Of a DNA stretch of 10,432 nucleotides, positions 1 through 6,611 are shown in pieces (positions within the stretch are counted from its first letter, which is position 1; each line of letters starts with the position of its first letter). Position numbers and translations under genes: made by a program. The DNA is from HGM04593 sp045646845 (GTDB lineage: Bacteria; Bacteroidota; Bacteroidia; Bacteroidales; Bacteroidaceae), in the NCBI GenBank assembly GCA_045646845.1, contig JAZRLO010000042.1, positions 1 through 10,432 of the forward strand, written 5' to 3'. A model generated the notes under the pieces. The model was not told where the DNA came from. It made no database searches and saw only the letters and a program-made list of their open reading frames with translations.

Positions 1-73
1 TCTTGAAATTCTCAACAAAACCTGATGGCAATATCAAACGGGCTAATTCCAGTAGTATTTTTTCGTCTTGCAT
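1..73 (-). CDS. Partial transposase, ISAon1-like N-terminal region (5' end only)
   Basis: Reading leftwards from an ATG at 73, the frame stays open to the window edge and gives 24 residues beginning MQDEKILLELARLILPSG and continuing FVENFK. The pattern of a short acidic start followed by ELARLILP and a hydrophobic/aromatic F-E/K segment resembles the N-terminal domain of ISAon1-family transposases that are common in Bacteroidales. That is a recollection of the family, not an alignment. A TAnnTTTG-like box with one mismatch lies upstream at 94-101 on the minus strand. The rest of the gene is outside the window, so it cannot be told whether it is intact. It could also be an unrelated small protein. 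Confidence 0.42.
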   Translation of the reverse strand, partial: MQDEKILLELARLILPSGFVENFK

Positions 74-116
74 AGAACTTTATTTTAACTATGCGAAGAT
101 AATATTTTTATATCAT

Positions 117-140
117 CCCCCCAACTTTTGCAGGTGAGCC
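117..140. other. Possible terminal end of the left-edge insertion sequence
   Basis: A run of six C followed by AACTTTTGCAGGTGAGCC lies 44-67 bases upstream of the partial transposase start. Its position and composition would fit the outer end of an insertion sequence whose transposase reads away to the left. The partner end lies outside the window, so no inverted-repeat match or target duplication can be checked. Confidence 0.25.
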
Positions 141-155
141 ATAAATTCAACCATT

Positions 156-539
156 ATGAAAAAAGTTCTATTAATGCTAACTTGTGTATTGTGCTTATCT
201 TCTTGTGGTACATTATTCACTCCAAGCAAACAGCCCATAACATTTATGGGAATGCCTGAAACCCGAATATATGACGACGGTAAAAAACTTGGCGAAATCG
301 AAGAAGACGGAATAACGACTATCAAAGTGAGAAAAAAGCTTTCTAACAAAACTCTAATAGTTAAAAAAGATGGATACAAAAACACTCCTGTTACACTTGT
401 GGCAACATTCAATCCAGTGTCTATCATAAATCTTACTAATATATTAGCTTGGGCTATTGATTTAGGCACAGGTAAATGCTGTAAATGGGACACAGATGTC
501 ATTGAAATCGAAATGGAAAAATCAGAAACTGAAAAATAA
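156..539 (+). CDS. PEGA-like lipoprotein, hypothetical
   Basis: This is a 127-residue lipoprotein. The N-terminus MKKVLLMLTCVLCLSSC is a lipoprotein signal with lipobox LSSC, so Cys17 would be lipidated and the protein anchored in the cell envelope. The mature part has features of PEGA-type domains: a P-x-x-x-IYDDGKKLGE strand, a following DG turn, a series of basic beta residues and a KKDGYK motif. It ends in a segment with NPVSIINL and AWAIDLGTGKCCKW, then an acidic tail. The function is unknown; PEGA-like domains are usually small extracytoplasmic beta domains. No TAnnTTTG promoter is visible in the short gap to the putative IS end, so the native promoter may have been displaced. A strong hairpin follows 117 bases after the stop. 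Confidence 0.8.
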   Translation: MKKVLLMLTCVLCLSSCGTLFTPSKQPITFMGMPETRIYDDGKKLGEIEEDGITTIKVRKKLSNKTLIVKKDGYKNTPVTLVATFNPVSIINLTNILAWAIDLGTGKCCKWDTDVIEIEMEKSETEK

Positions 540-655
540 CAAACATTTCGACACCTGTCCTTGACACCAGTTCACTAAATTAAGAGCAGAAAACAGCGTT
601 AAAGCATTGATAATTAAGTTAAAATATTAAGCAATAATTTAACAGTTCTAGTCGA

Positions 656-713
656 GTAGTCGTAATAAAAAAAAGACTTCAAATTTCCGAAGTCTTTTTT
701 TTATTACGACTAC
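656..713 (+). terminator. Perfect 25-bp hairpin, likely bidirectional terminator
   Basis: The bases 656-680 and 689-713 are exact reverse complements (25 of 25) around an 8-base loop AAATTTCC. The core is A8-GACTTC / GAAGTC-T8, which is the usual intrinsic terminator shape on both strands. It lies downstream of the lipoprotein gene. Unusually, pairing continues without mismatch for another 11 bases (GTAGTCGTAAT) beyond the T-tract, more than a terminator needs. Confidence 0.72.
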
Positions 714-717
714 AGGG

Positions 718-797
718 TTAATTGCAGAGCCATGGGTCAAGCGTAGTGCCGAAGGGTGGCACCACTTGGGTAGCGATTGCGAAGCAACTGCAATTAA
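718..797. repeat. Inverted-repeat island with internal hairpin
   Basis: TTAATTGCAG at 718-727 is matched exactly by CTGCAATTAA at 788-797. Inside lies a second foldback: CAAG (738-741) with CTTG (765-768), and GTGCC (746-750) with GGCAC (758-762). The segment is visibly richer in G and C than the DNA on either side and has no convincing ORF. It begins 4 bases after the perfect hairpin. It could be a small non-autonomous element, a structured RNA, or a dispersed repeat. Nothing in the window decides this. Confidence 0.45.
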
Positions 798-839
798 GCC
801 AATGAGATGCCACCGAAGAGGGCAACTATTTTATTATAA

Positions 840-971
840 AGATTGGCCGAAGTGGATTCAAACGGATTCTTCAAGGCTGCAAATATAAAATTCCAGTATA
901 CATTTATCGACAGATTCTACCGTCACATTGGAACCGGCGAGTTCCATTACAAGGATTTGGCAAAGGAGTGA
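840..971 (+). pseudogene. C-terminal gene remnant, unidentified
   Basis: A frame open from 840 (after a stop at 837-839) to TGA at 969-971 encodes a protein-like tail that includes AEVDSNGFFKAANIK, FQYTFIDRFYRHIGTG and EFHYKDLAKE. There is no ATG and no upstream continuation in frame. The amino-acid composition (aromatic-rich, charged, ending KDLAKE) looks like a genuine C-terminus rather than random sequence. I do not recognise the family. The likely reading is the 3' stump of a gene truncated by the DNA now at 656-797, but chance coding cannot be excluded for 43 codons. Confidence 0.35.
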
Positions 972-1038
972 CACGTTTCTGGCAACCATATTATCACTAA
1001 AATATTTTCCATCTTAACTAACATATTTACTTTATAGC

Positions 1039-1046
1039 TATATTTG
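1039..1046 (+). promoter_or_regulatory. Bacteroidota promoter -7 element
   Basis: TATATTTG fits TAnnTTTG and lies 30 bases upstream of the ATG at 1077. It overlaps a TTG at 1044 that could be mistaken for a start, which argues for the ATG instead. No clear -33 TTG is seen. Confidence 0.5.
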
Positions 1047-1076
1047 CATAGTCAAACCTATATATCTATTTTCTCA

Positions 1077-1442
1077 ATGAAAAAAGCATCATTTATATTT
1101 TTAATATTTTTTATTATAGCGGGAGTCTGCGTTATTTCTTGCCCTAAGCACGAAGAGCATTCGAAAGCAATAATGAAAGAAATAAACAGTATCATTGACA
1201 ATGAAATATCAAAGACACCAGATGAGAATGATAATAAAACAACTCAACTGTTTACAACAACATTATGTTCTGGGATTTCAGAACTAATAATCAGTCGTAC
1301 ACTATCGGTTGAGAATTATTTTATGTTCAGTATCGGAAAAATAACATTTGATGGAAAGACAAGAACCGTTTCATACGGAATACTCAACCATGTCTTTACA
1401 AATTTGCAAAATAATCCGGAAGATGGATATTCAAACTTGTAA
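1077..1442 (+). CDS. DUF4359-like exported small protein
   Basis: From the ATG at 1077 the product is 121 residues. An in-frame TTG at 1044 would add 11 residues but sits within the promoter element, so the ATG is preferred. The N-terminus MKKASFIFLIFFIIAGVCVISC is a hydrophobic signal or membrane anchor; Cys22 follows VIS, a weak lipobox. The mature part begins PKHEEHSKAIMKEI. It ends with a stretch reading SVENYFMFSIGKITF then TVSYGILNHVF, a pattern I associate with DUF4359 proteins (conserved NYF-x-FSIG and SxGIxxxVF). The molecular function of that family is unknown. The gene is AT-rich, stands alone, and converges on the minus-strand ORF at 1454. Confidence 0.72.
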   Translation: MKKASFIFLIFFIIAGVCVISCPKHEEHSKAIMKEINSIIDNEISKTPDENDNKTTQLFTTTLCSGISELIISRTLSVENYFMFSIGKITFDGKTRTVSYGILNHVFTNLQNNPEDGYSNL

Positions 1443-1453
1443 TTAATTCCGCT

Positions 1454-1612
1454 TCACTCTATCCCCAAGCTCTGCAACCAATAGTAAAAGTCATCGACGG
1501 TTGTATATGGGTTTATATCAATATAGTTTATGGCATAGTCAAGCGATGTGAGTATGCCATATTTGTCATATAGTTCCTGTACCAAAGCCTCGGGATTAAT
1601 GGGGACAAACAT
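1454..1612 (-). CDS. Small hypothetical protein, 52 residues
   Basis: On the minus strand an ATG at 1612 opens 52 codons to TGA at 1454. The product starts MFVPINPEALVQELYDKYG and ends DDFYYWLQSLGIE. The balanced amphipathic composition, the ordinary codon use and an A-rich leader with AAAGG 10-14 bases before the ATG make it a plausible real gene. It has no signal peptide or membrane segment. I do not recognise a family. It lies between the converging DUF4359-like gene (12 bases away) and the ygbA-like gene, whose stop is 55 bases upstream of its start, so it could be a distal member of that transcription unit. Confidence 0.45.
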   Translation of the reverse strand: MFVPINPEALVQELYDKYGILTSLDYAINYIDINPYTTVDDFYYWLQSLGIE

Positions 1613-1667
1613 AGATTGTTTACCTTTAATTTACATACACAATTAACGTTATAAGAAGCACCTATAT

Positions 1668-1967
1668 TCACTTCCTCTCGTCCCAGAGATGTCTTATCGC
1701 CATCAAGGGATGGAGGAGTATCATTCGTGGGCCGGCGAAGCGCATTACCTGGCGCATGCGTTCACGCATATCGGGCTTGTAGCAATGTATTGGGCATTGA
1801 CGACAGGTGCTTTTAGCCTCGCCGAACTTGCAATGCTCCAAACGGCGGTGGGCATACTCGAGGAGCCTACGGCATTCATCGCACAGAGTGCGGTTACCCT
1901 CTTTATATCGGCAATATATGGCTATCATTGCCGCAACGGTCTTTTTCTCTCGCTCTATCCTTGACAT
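1668..1967 (-). CDS. YgbA-type cysteine-rich protein (nitrous oxide-stimulated promoter family)
   Basis: The product is 99 residues from the ATG at 1967. Two GTG codons just upstream (1976, 1973) are possible starts, but the family usually begins MSRIEREK as here. The sequence matches the YgbA/NO-stimulated-promoter family: REKKTV near the start, IYC at 17-19, C29-x2-C32, C46KFGEAK, C55RQCPIHC62YKP, and a VMRFAGPRM-x4-HP block at 74-86. Seven cysteines in a small soluble protein suggest metal or Fe-S binding, which is inference. In E. coli the homologous gene is under NO control; its biochemical role is poorly known. It starts 10 bases after the fluC stop, so the two are almost certainly one transcript. 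Confidence 0.85.
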   Translation of the reverse strand: MSRIEREKKTVAAMIAIYCRYKEGNRTLCDECRRLLEYAHRRLEHCKFGEAKSTCRQCPIHCYKPDMRERMRQVMRFAGPRMILLHPLMAIRHLWDERK

Positions 1968-1977
1968 GGGCACCACT

Positions 1978-2340
1978 CTATTTTACAAATTTACCGGCGA
2001 GATAAATTCCCAACAGCACCATCAATACCGAGACGACAAGCGATGCCGCAATGTATGCTGCCGCCGTGAGCCTCTCGCCGGCCTGGAACAACTGCACAGC
2101 TTGTGACGAGAATGTTGAGAAGGTGGTGAAACCACCGCAGAAACCCACCACGGCAAAGAGGTGTGCAGCGCCAGAGAGCAGGGGAATGGCAACGCCTATC
2201 AACAACGAGCCGACAACATTAACAACCAGCGTTGCCCAATGGCTGCTGATTGCAAAATGCGCGAACAGCATTGACACGGCATAGCGCACAATGCTGCCAA
2301 GCGCACCACCCGCGCCCACAAACAAAAGACTCTTTATCAT
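1978..2340 (-). CDS. crcB: Fluoride ion channel FluC/CrcB
   Basis: This 120-residue inner-membrane protein is a FluC/CrcB fluoride channel. These act as antiparallel homodimers that let F- leave the cytoplasm. Family landmarks are all present: GGALGSIVRY (11-20), NVVGSLLIG (41-49) with the conserved Asn41, and GFCGGFTTFSTFS (66-78), carrying the phenylalanine-box residue positions and the TTFSTF turn that binds the central Na+. Four membrane segments are visible at roughly 4-25, 36-56, 60-84 and 95-117. The length is standard. The ATG at 2340 follows a 34-base leader from a good promoter. The gene precedes the ygbA-like gene by 10 bases. Confidence 0.95.
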   Translation of the reverse strand: MIKSLLFVGAGGALGSIVRYAVSMLFAHFAISSHWATLVVNVVGSLLIGVAIPLLSGAAHLFAVVGFCGGFTTFSTFSSQAVQLFQAGERLTAAAYIAASLVVSVLMVLLGIYLAGKFVK

Positions 2341-2373
2341 TTTTATTTTGCTTTTATATTACAATTACCGCCA

Positions 2374-2404
2374 CAAAAATAACAACAACATTCCGTTTGG
2401 CAAA
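2374..2404 (-). promoter_or_regulatory. Promoter of crcB-ygbA
   Basis: On the minus strand TTTG (2404-2401) is followed after 19 bases by TATTTTTG (2381-2374), matching the Bacteroidota sigma pattern TTTG-N19-TAnnTTTG. The resulting leader is only about 25-30 bases before the crcB ATG, too short for a fluoride riboswitch. Confidence 0.65.
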
Positions 2405-2419
2405 ATCATTCATAGGGCA

Positions 2420-2458
2420 ATAGCCAACGCTATATAATATCACCCCTATGGGGCTACA
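2420..2458 (+). repeat. REP-like unit, plus orientation (degenerate)
   Basis: Hairpin ATAGC-CAAC-GCTAT (2420-2433), an AT spacer, then hairpin CCCC-TAT-GGGG (2443-2453) and CTACAT. The layout and spacer match the unit at 7167-7216. It forms an inverted pair with the minus-oriented unit at 2484-2531. Confidence 0.7.
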
Positions 2459-2483
2459 TATTATAATACAATGGAACTAACAA

Positions 2484-2531
2484 CATAGCCCTGAAATGGC
2501 GACATTACCCAACATATTCCGTGAGGGCTAT
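2484..2531 (-). repeat. REP-like unit, minus orientation
   Basis: Same family as 7364-7411 with a few changes: a GCCCTGAAATGGC hairpin, spacer GACATTACCCAAC, then CATATTCCGTGAGGGCTAT. Its reverse complement aligns with the plus-oriented units, so 2420-2531 is an inverted (BIME-like) pair. Confidence 0.75.
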
Positions 2532-2539
2532 CAGCAAAC

Positions 2540-2585
2540 GATTGCCTCCCCAAAAAAGTTTTTCTAACCTTTCAGGGAGGCAATC
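2540..2585 (-). terminator. Hairpin after the LRR gene, possible terminator
   Basis: GATTGCCTCCC (2540-2550) pairs exactly with GGGAGGCAATC (2575-2585), an 11-bp stem starting 20 bases beyond the LRR stop codon. The 24-base loop contains a T6 tract on the minus strand; the sequence after the stem has only a short T run. Position suggests termination, but the shape is not the textbook one. Confidence 0.5.
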
Positions 2586-2605
2586 AAATTCCTATTTGGC
2601 TATCC

Positions 2606-5600
2606 TTACCGAACAAGCACCTTGGTTACACCATTGCCGGTGCGGATAATGTAAAGACCTTTTTCCAAAGCAACGGTCTGGCCTTTGTAGCTGGAAATGC
2701 GTTCAACCAACTTTCCACTTGGAGTATAAACGGTCAAATCCTTGCCTATGGCGTTTGGCACCACTACACCGCCGGAAAGATTCTCAACCAGCATATCGTC
2801 CTCGCAAACGACATCGTCAATGCCGGTTGTGTCAAACTCCCTGATATCCTTGAAGCGGCCCCATGTTGCGGTTGCCTGATATGCAGCCAACGTGCCGGTC
2901 GGGACATATAGTATTGCATTGTCGTAGGCATCTTCGAAGAAGGCGTTTTCGAAATCGGCCGGTGCATCGTCCATCAAATATATCTCCTGCAGATAATAAT
3001 TATGGAATGCACAATCCCCAATCCTTTCAACCCCGGCACCTATGACGGCGCGTTCGATGCGCGAGTCCTCGAACGCGCACTCACCAATAACCTTGACACT
3101 GCCAGGGATTGTCACGCTTTTAATACTTGAGCAACCAAAGAAAGAGTACTTCTTAACCTCGCTCAAACCGTCGGGGATAACAAGGTCTACAACCACTTCG
3201 CCATTCAAATACAAACCTGCACCATAGCGCAAAGGGTTGGAATAAATTGGTTTTTCACCTTCGTTATACTGCACTGTCGAGGTTTCAAAATCAAGATTAC
3301 ACCAAGCCGAAAGATCATCGATATAAACCGCACCAAGGGCACGACAATTATAGAAAGCATCGGAGGAAATCATTTTCACACTGGCCGGAATTTCGACAGC
3401 AGTCAAAGAGCGGCACTCTCCGAAAGCTCCATCAGCAATTCCACAAGTCCCGTCTTTAATGCAAGCATAATCAAGACCAGAGTAACGATAGGCACTATAG
3501 ACATAGTCTTCAATATATAATATTACGTTATATTGGCTATCGGACTGCCAAGGAGTACCAGCCATTATGCGGAATCCAAGATATCGCAAATTATCGGGAA
3601 GATCAACATGTGATATTGATGTATAGGCAAATGCTTCAGAACCTATGCTTTCGACACTCTCCGGGATTTTAATGTAAAAAAGCTCACGGCAATCATAGAA
3701 CATCCTCTCGCCAATGTATTTCAAGCCATCGTACAATATTACGCCTCTAAGACTCACGCAACCACTAAATGCTGCAGCACCAATAGTTGTAACACTTGCA
3801 GGGATTTCCACGCTTACAAGAGCGTTACAATTGTAAAACGCATAAGCTCCAATAGTTGTAACGCTATTGGGTATTGTAATGCTTACCAGGCGGGAGCAAC
3901 CACTGAATGCATAATTGGCGATACCCAAAGTACCGTCTTCAATGACTATTGACGTTGCTCGTACCATTGCACCTTTATATCCATACAGCATATTTCCAAG
4001 ATACACAACCCCCTCGGGCTGATTATTCATCCAAGCTGTATTGTGGAACGCTTCCCATCCAATGATTTTGATGCTACTTGGGATTTCAATGTCTGCAAGT
4101 CCGCTGCAATTATAGAACATTCTATCTCCAATGCATTCCAGTCCATCGCAGAACGTTACGCTTGCAAGGCCGGTACAATTATAGAACACATCACGCCCAA
4201 TGTTTTTGACATTGCCGCCAAGAACAACGCTTGTAAGGCCGGTACAATCACTAAACGCATTATCCTCAATGGTTGTAACAGCGTTAGGAATTTCAATATT
4301 GGCAAGGCTGTAGCAACCTGCGAATGCATAAGCTCCAATAGTCTTGACACTACCGGGAATCTCCACTGTCTCAAGCGCACGGCAATTATAGAATATTCTA
4401 TCTCCAATGTATTCCAGTCCATCGCAGAACGTTACGCTTGCAAGGCCGGTACAATTATAGAACACATCACGCCCAATGTTTTTGACATTGCCGCCAACAA
4501 CAACGCTTGTAAGGCCTGTGCACCAACTGAACGCATTATCCTCAATGGTTGTAACGCCATGGGGAATTTCCATGTTCGCAAGAGCATCGCAACGAGCGAA
4601 TGCGGAAGTTCCAATAGTCTTGACACTACCGGGAATCCCCACTGTCTCAAGCGCACGGCAATTATAGAACATCCTCTCGCCAATGTATTCTAGCCCATCA
4701 CACAACGTTACGCTTGCAAGGCCGGTACAATTATAGAACACATCACGCCCAATGTTTTTGACATTGCCGCCAACAACAACGCTTGCAAGACCGGCACAAT
4801 CACTAAATGCAGAAGTTCCAATAGTCTTGACACTACTAGGGATTTCCACCGTCTCTAATGCACGACAATTATAGAACGCGTCATTTCCTATGTATTCCAG
4901 GCCATTACAAAATGTTACGTCCGTAAGAGCGGTACAGTTATAGAACGAGCCATCCCCGATGTACCGGACATTATTTCCCATTGTCACATCTGTAAGGCCG
5001 GTGCAAAGTCCAAAGGCTTGATTTCCTACACTCAAGACACCATTGCCTATGTTTACCTTTTCCAAGCTGCTGCAATCATAGAAGGCCAAGCCACCAATGA
5101 TGTATTCCCTCCCCTTGTAATCAGCAGGCAAAGTTATTTCGGTAAGATGACCTACATACAAATGAAGAGACGGTATCCCATCAATTGCCGTGAATATATA
5201 ATCGCCCTGGACATCGAAAGTGTCATCGCCTTTTGTCACCACACAAAAAGCATTCGCTGCCACATAGCCATAGTCACCATATCCAGCAATAATATCCAAA
5301 GAAGAGTTGTTATAAACGACCCTCACCTTGTCACAGTTAAAAAAGGCATCCATTCCAATGGCTTCAAGACTACCAGGAAGCGTAATGCTGGTAAAAGCAC
5401 TGTTAAAGAATGCGAATGGCTTGATTTCGGTGACACCTTCGGGTACTACGAGATCCACAGTCGCCTCGCCGTTCAAATACAAATTGGCGTAATAGAGCGG
5501 ATTGGAAAGAATGTTTTCAAAATCAATATTGCACCAGGCTGCAATATTGTCAACATCTACACTCTTGAGATTTTCACAATTTTCAAAAGCGCCTGCTCCA

Positions 5601-6355
5601 ACACTAACAACAGTTTTAGGAATGGTGACACTTGCCAAACTACTACAATCACAGAAAGCAGAATCGCCAAGAACAGCTACACCTGTTGGAATTATGACAC
5701 TTTCCAAGTAGCTATATTTATAGAACGCATAATCACCAATTGAATAGCTCTCACCTTTATGATTTGCAGGCAATACAACATCCCGCTCATCGCTCAAAGA
5801 GCCAGCAAGATAGTTTATGCCATCAGACACAAACCATACGAAATCGCCATCAACATAGCCATTCGGCGCATTTACCACTTTGTCTGCCGAATAGGCAACA
5901 CGTCCATTCCCTGTATCGCCTTTCAATATTTTATGACTGGAAAAATTAACCACAGTCCCAAGGTTTGTACAACGCGCAAACGCAGCATTGCCGATAGTTG
6001 CCACATTGCAGGGAATGATAACGCAAGTAAGCGATGTACAGGCATTGAAAGCATTGCTTCCGATGCTTGTGACACTGCTTGGGATTTCAACATTCGCAAG
6101 CCCACTACAGCTTTTGAACGCATTGTTGCCAATGGCTGTGACCGTGTAGAGTTTAGCATCATGCTCCACACTCCCCGGAACAACGACATTGCCACTGTAC
6201 TTCACGCCGCCGGACGTAACCTCAACCGTAAGCCCAGCAGCATCAATGATGTTGTAAAAGATACCGTTGACCTCAAAATCATAAGCCCAGACCGTGCTTG
6301 AACAGAGAAGCAAAAAGGCTAGAATGAGTCCTTGGAAAGTGTTTAGATGTTTCAT
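2606..6355 (-). CDS. Giant BspA-like leucine-rich-repeat surface protein
   Basis: This is a 1249-residue exported protein. Residues 1-24 (MKHLNTFQGL, then ILAFLLLCSSTVWA) are a signal peptide. From about residue 70 to 1160 it is an almost continuous array of BspA/TpLRR-type repeats (LRR_5) of 23 residues, consensus L-x-x-V-x-IP-x-SV-x-x-IG-x-x-AF-x-x-C-x-x. Two non-LRR islands interrupt it, each with AWCN-x-DF, NPL-x-Y, LYLNGE and DLV-x-P motifs. The last 75 or so residues, after DTTGIDD, form a beta-rich tail with LTVYTPSGKLVER and GLYIIRTGNGVTKVLVR, like type IX secretion sorting tails. BspA-like proteins are cell-surface adhesins or binding proteins; the ligand here is unknown. Residues about 485-758 carry three near-identical 92-residue blocks. 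It is transcribed alone, divergently from the transposase. Confidence 0.93.
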   Translation of the reverse strand: MKHLNTFQGLILAFLLLCSSTVWAYDFEVNGIFYNIIDAAGLTVEVTSGGVKYSGNVVVPGSVEHDAKLYTVTAIGNNAFKSCSGLANVEIPSSVTSIGSNAFNACTSLTCVIIPCNVATIGNAAFARCTNLGTVVNFSSHKILKGDTGNGRVAYSADKVVNAPNGYVDGDFVWFVSDGINYLAGSLSDERDVVLPANHKGESYSIGDYAFYKYSYLESVIIPTGVAVLGDSAFCDCSSLASVTIPKTVVSVGAGAFENCENLKSVDVDNIAAWCNIDFENILSNPLYYANLYLNGEATVDLVVPEGVTEIKPFAFFNSAFTSITLPGSLEAIGMDAFFNCDKVRVVYNNSSLDIIAGYGDYGYVAANAFCVVTKGDDTFDVQGDYIFTAIDGIPSLHLYVGHLTEITLPADYKGREYIIGGLAFYDCSSLEKVNIGNGVLSVGNQAFGLCTGLTDVTMGNNVRYIGDGSFYNCTALTDVTFCNGLEYIGNDAFYNCRALETVEIPSSVKTIGTSAFSDCAGLASVVVGGNVKNIGRDVFYNCTGLASVTLCDGLEYIGERMFYNCRALETVGIPGSVKTIGTSAFARCDALANMEIPHGVTTIEDNAFSWCTGLTSVVVGGNVKNIGRDVFYNCTGLASVTFCDGLEYIGDRIFYNCRALETVEIPGSVKTIGAYAFAGCYSLANIEIPNAVTTIEDNAFSDCTGLTSVVLGGNVKNIGRDVFYNCTGLASVTFCDGLECIGDRMFYNCSGLADIEIPSSIKIIGWEAFHNTAWMNNQPEGVVYLGNMLYGYKGAMVRATSIVIEDGTLGIANYAFSGCSRLVSITIPNSVTTIGAYAFYNCNALVSVEIPASVTTIGAAAFSGCVSLRGVILYDGLKYIGERMFYDCRELFYIKIPESVESIGSEAFAYTSISHVDLPDNLRYLGFRIMAGTPWQSDSQYNVILYIEDYVYSAYRYSGLDYACIKDGTCGIADGAFGECRSLTAVEIPASVKMISSDAFYNCRALGAVYIDDLSAWCNLDFETSTVQYNEGEKPIYSNPLRYGAGLYLNGEVVVDLVIPDGLSEVKKYSFFGCSSIKSVTIPGSVKVIGECAFEDSRIERAVIGAGVERIGDCAFHNYYLQEIYLMDDAPADFENAFFEDAYDNAILYVPTGTLAAYQATATWGRFKDIREFDTTGIDDVVCEDDMLVENLSGGVVVPNAIGKDLTVYTPSGKLVERISSYKGQTVALEKGLYIIRTGNGVTKVLVR
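4080..4900 (-). repeat. 276-bp tandem supra-repeat inside the LRR gene
   Basis: A block of four LRRs (92 codons, 276 bp) recurs with exact period: the same 70-base segment begins at 4152, 4428 and 4704 with no mismatch that I can find. The encoded motif GGNVKNIGRDVFYNCTGLAS appears three times. The N-terminal copy lacks one LRR. Such identity at silent sites indicates recent duplication or gene conversion. Confidence 0.9.
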
Positions 6356-6403
6356 AGGTTTTGTTTATTTCAATTGTTTGTTATCAGAATTCGCGTAATG
6401 CCA

Positions 6404-6411
6404 CAAAGATA
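6404..6411 (-). promoter_or_regulatory. Promoter -7 element of the LRR gene
   Basis: On the minus strand TATCTTTG is an exact TAnnTTTG, 49 bases upstream of the ATG at 6355. A TTTG sits 22 bases further upstream (about 6434-6437), slightly wider than the usual spacing. Confidence 0.6.
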
Positions 6412-6497
6412 GCAAATTTTCACAATGTGCGTTCAAATACTGACTCTAAATTACCCCACCGGATCGTCGGTGTATGTTTTGTCGCATAAATCTTGCA

Positions 6498-6516
6498 ATG
6501 TGCATTATTTGCACAT
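6498..6516. repeat. Palindrome upstream of the transposase
   Basis: ATGTGCA-TTATT-TGCACAT is a perfect 7-bp inverted repeat with a 5-base loop. The TGCAC word recurs downstream at 6612-6632. It could be an operator or a transposase recognition site. Confidence 0.45.
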
Positions 6517-6522
6517 ACCTGG

Positions 6523-6559
6523 AATTTCAGTTGTCGCATTTTATACGACAACTGAAATT
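6523..6559. promoter_or_regulatory. Perfect 14-bp inverted repeat before the transposase promoter
   Basis: AATTTCAGTTGTCG (6523-6536) pairs exactly with CGACAACTGAAATT (6546-6559) around a 9-base loop. It ends 5 bases before the -33 TTG of the transposase promoter. IS200 elements carry a strong stem-loop at the left end that blocks incoming transcription and serves as a transposase site, and this hairpin is in the equivalent place. A repressor operator is the alternative. Confidence 0.55.
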
Positions 6560-6563
6560 GTTA

Positions 6564-6594
6564 TTGGCTGCTACGTTTTTTTTGTCTATTTTTG
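6564..6594 (+). promoter_or_regulatory. Promoter of the Y1 transposase
   Basis: TTG (6564-6566), a 20-base spacer, then TATTTTTG (6587-6594), a good Bacteroidota promoter. It leaves a leader of about 45 bases before the ATG at 6647. The leader contains TGCAAA-A-TTTGCA (6612-6624) and CACACGTGTG (6623-6632). Confidence 0.65.
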
Positions 6595-6611
6595 CATAAA
6601 GACATCATGTA

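Noticed and set aside
113..502. Minus-strand ORF of 129 codons opposite the lipoprotein
   Set aside because: The plus strand has a clean lipobox protein; the minus frame has no recognisable features.
1044..1076. TTG start for the DUF4359-like gene
   Set aside because: It overlaps the TATATTTG promoter box; the ATG at 1077 begins a proper signal sequence.
1689..1964. Plus-strand ORF opposite the YgbA-like gene
   Set aside because: It mirrors a well-supported cysteine-rich family protein on the other strand.
2341..2405. Fluoride riboswitch before crcB
   Set aside because: The promoter at 2374-2404 leaves under 35 bases of leader and none of the riboswitch motifs are seen.
4043..4693. Plus-strand ORF of 216 codons (and one of 241 codons at 5018-5743)
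   Set aside because: These lie antisense to the LRR array and arise from its repetitive codon pattern; they have no promoter, signal or family likeness.
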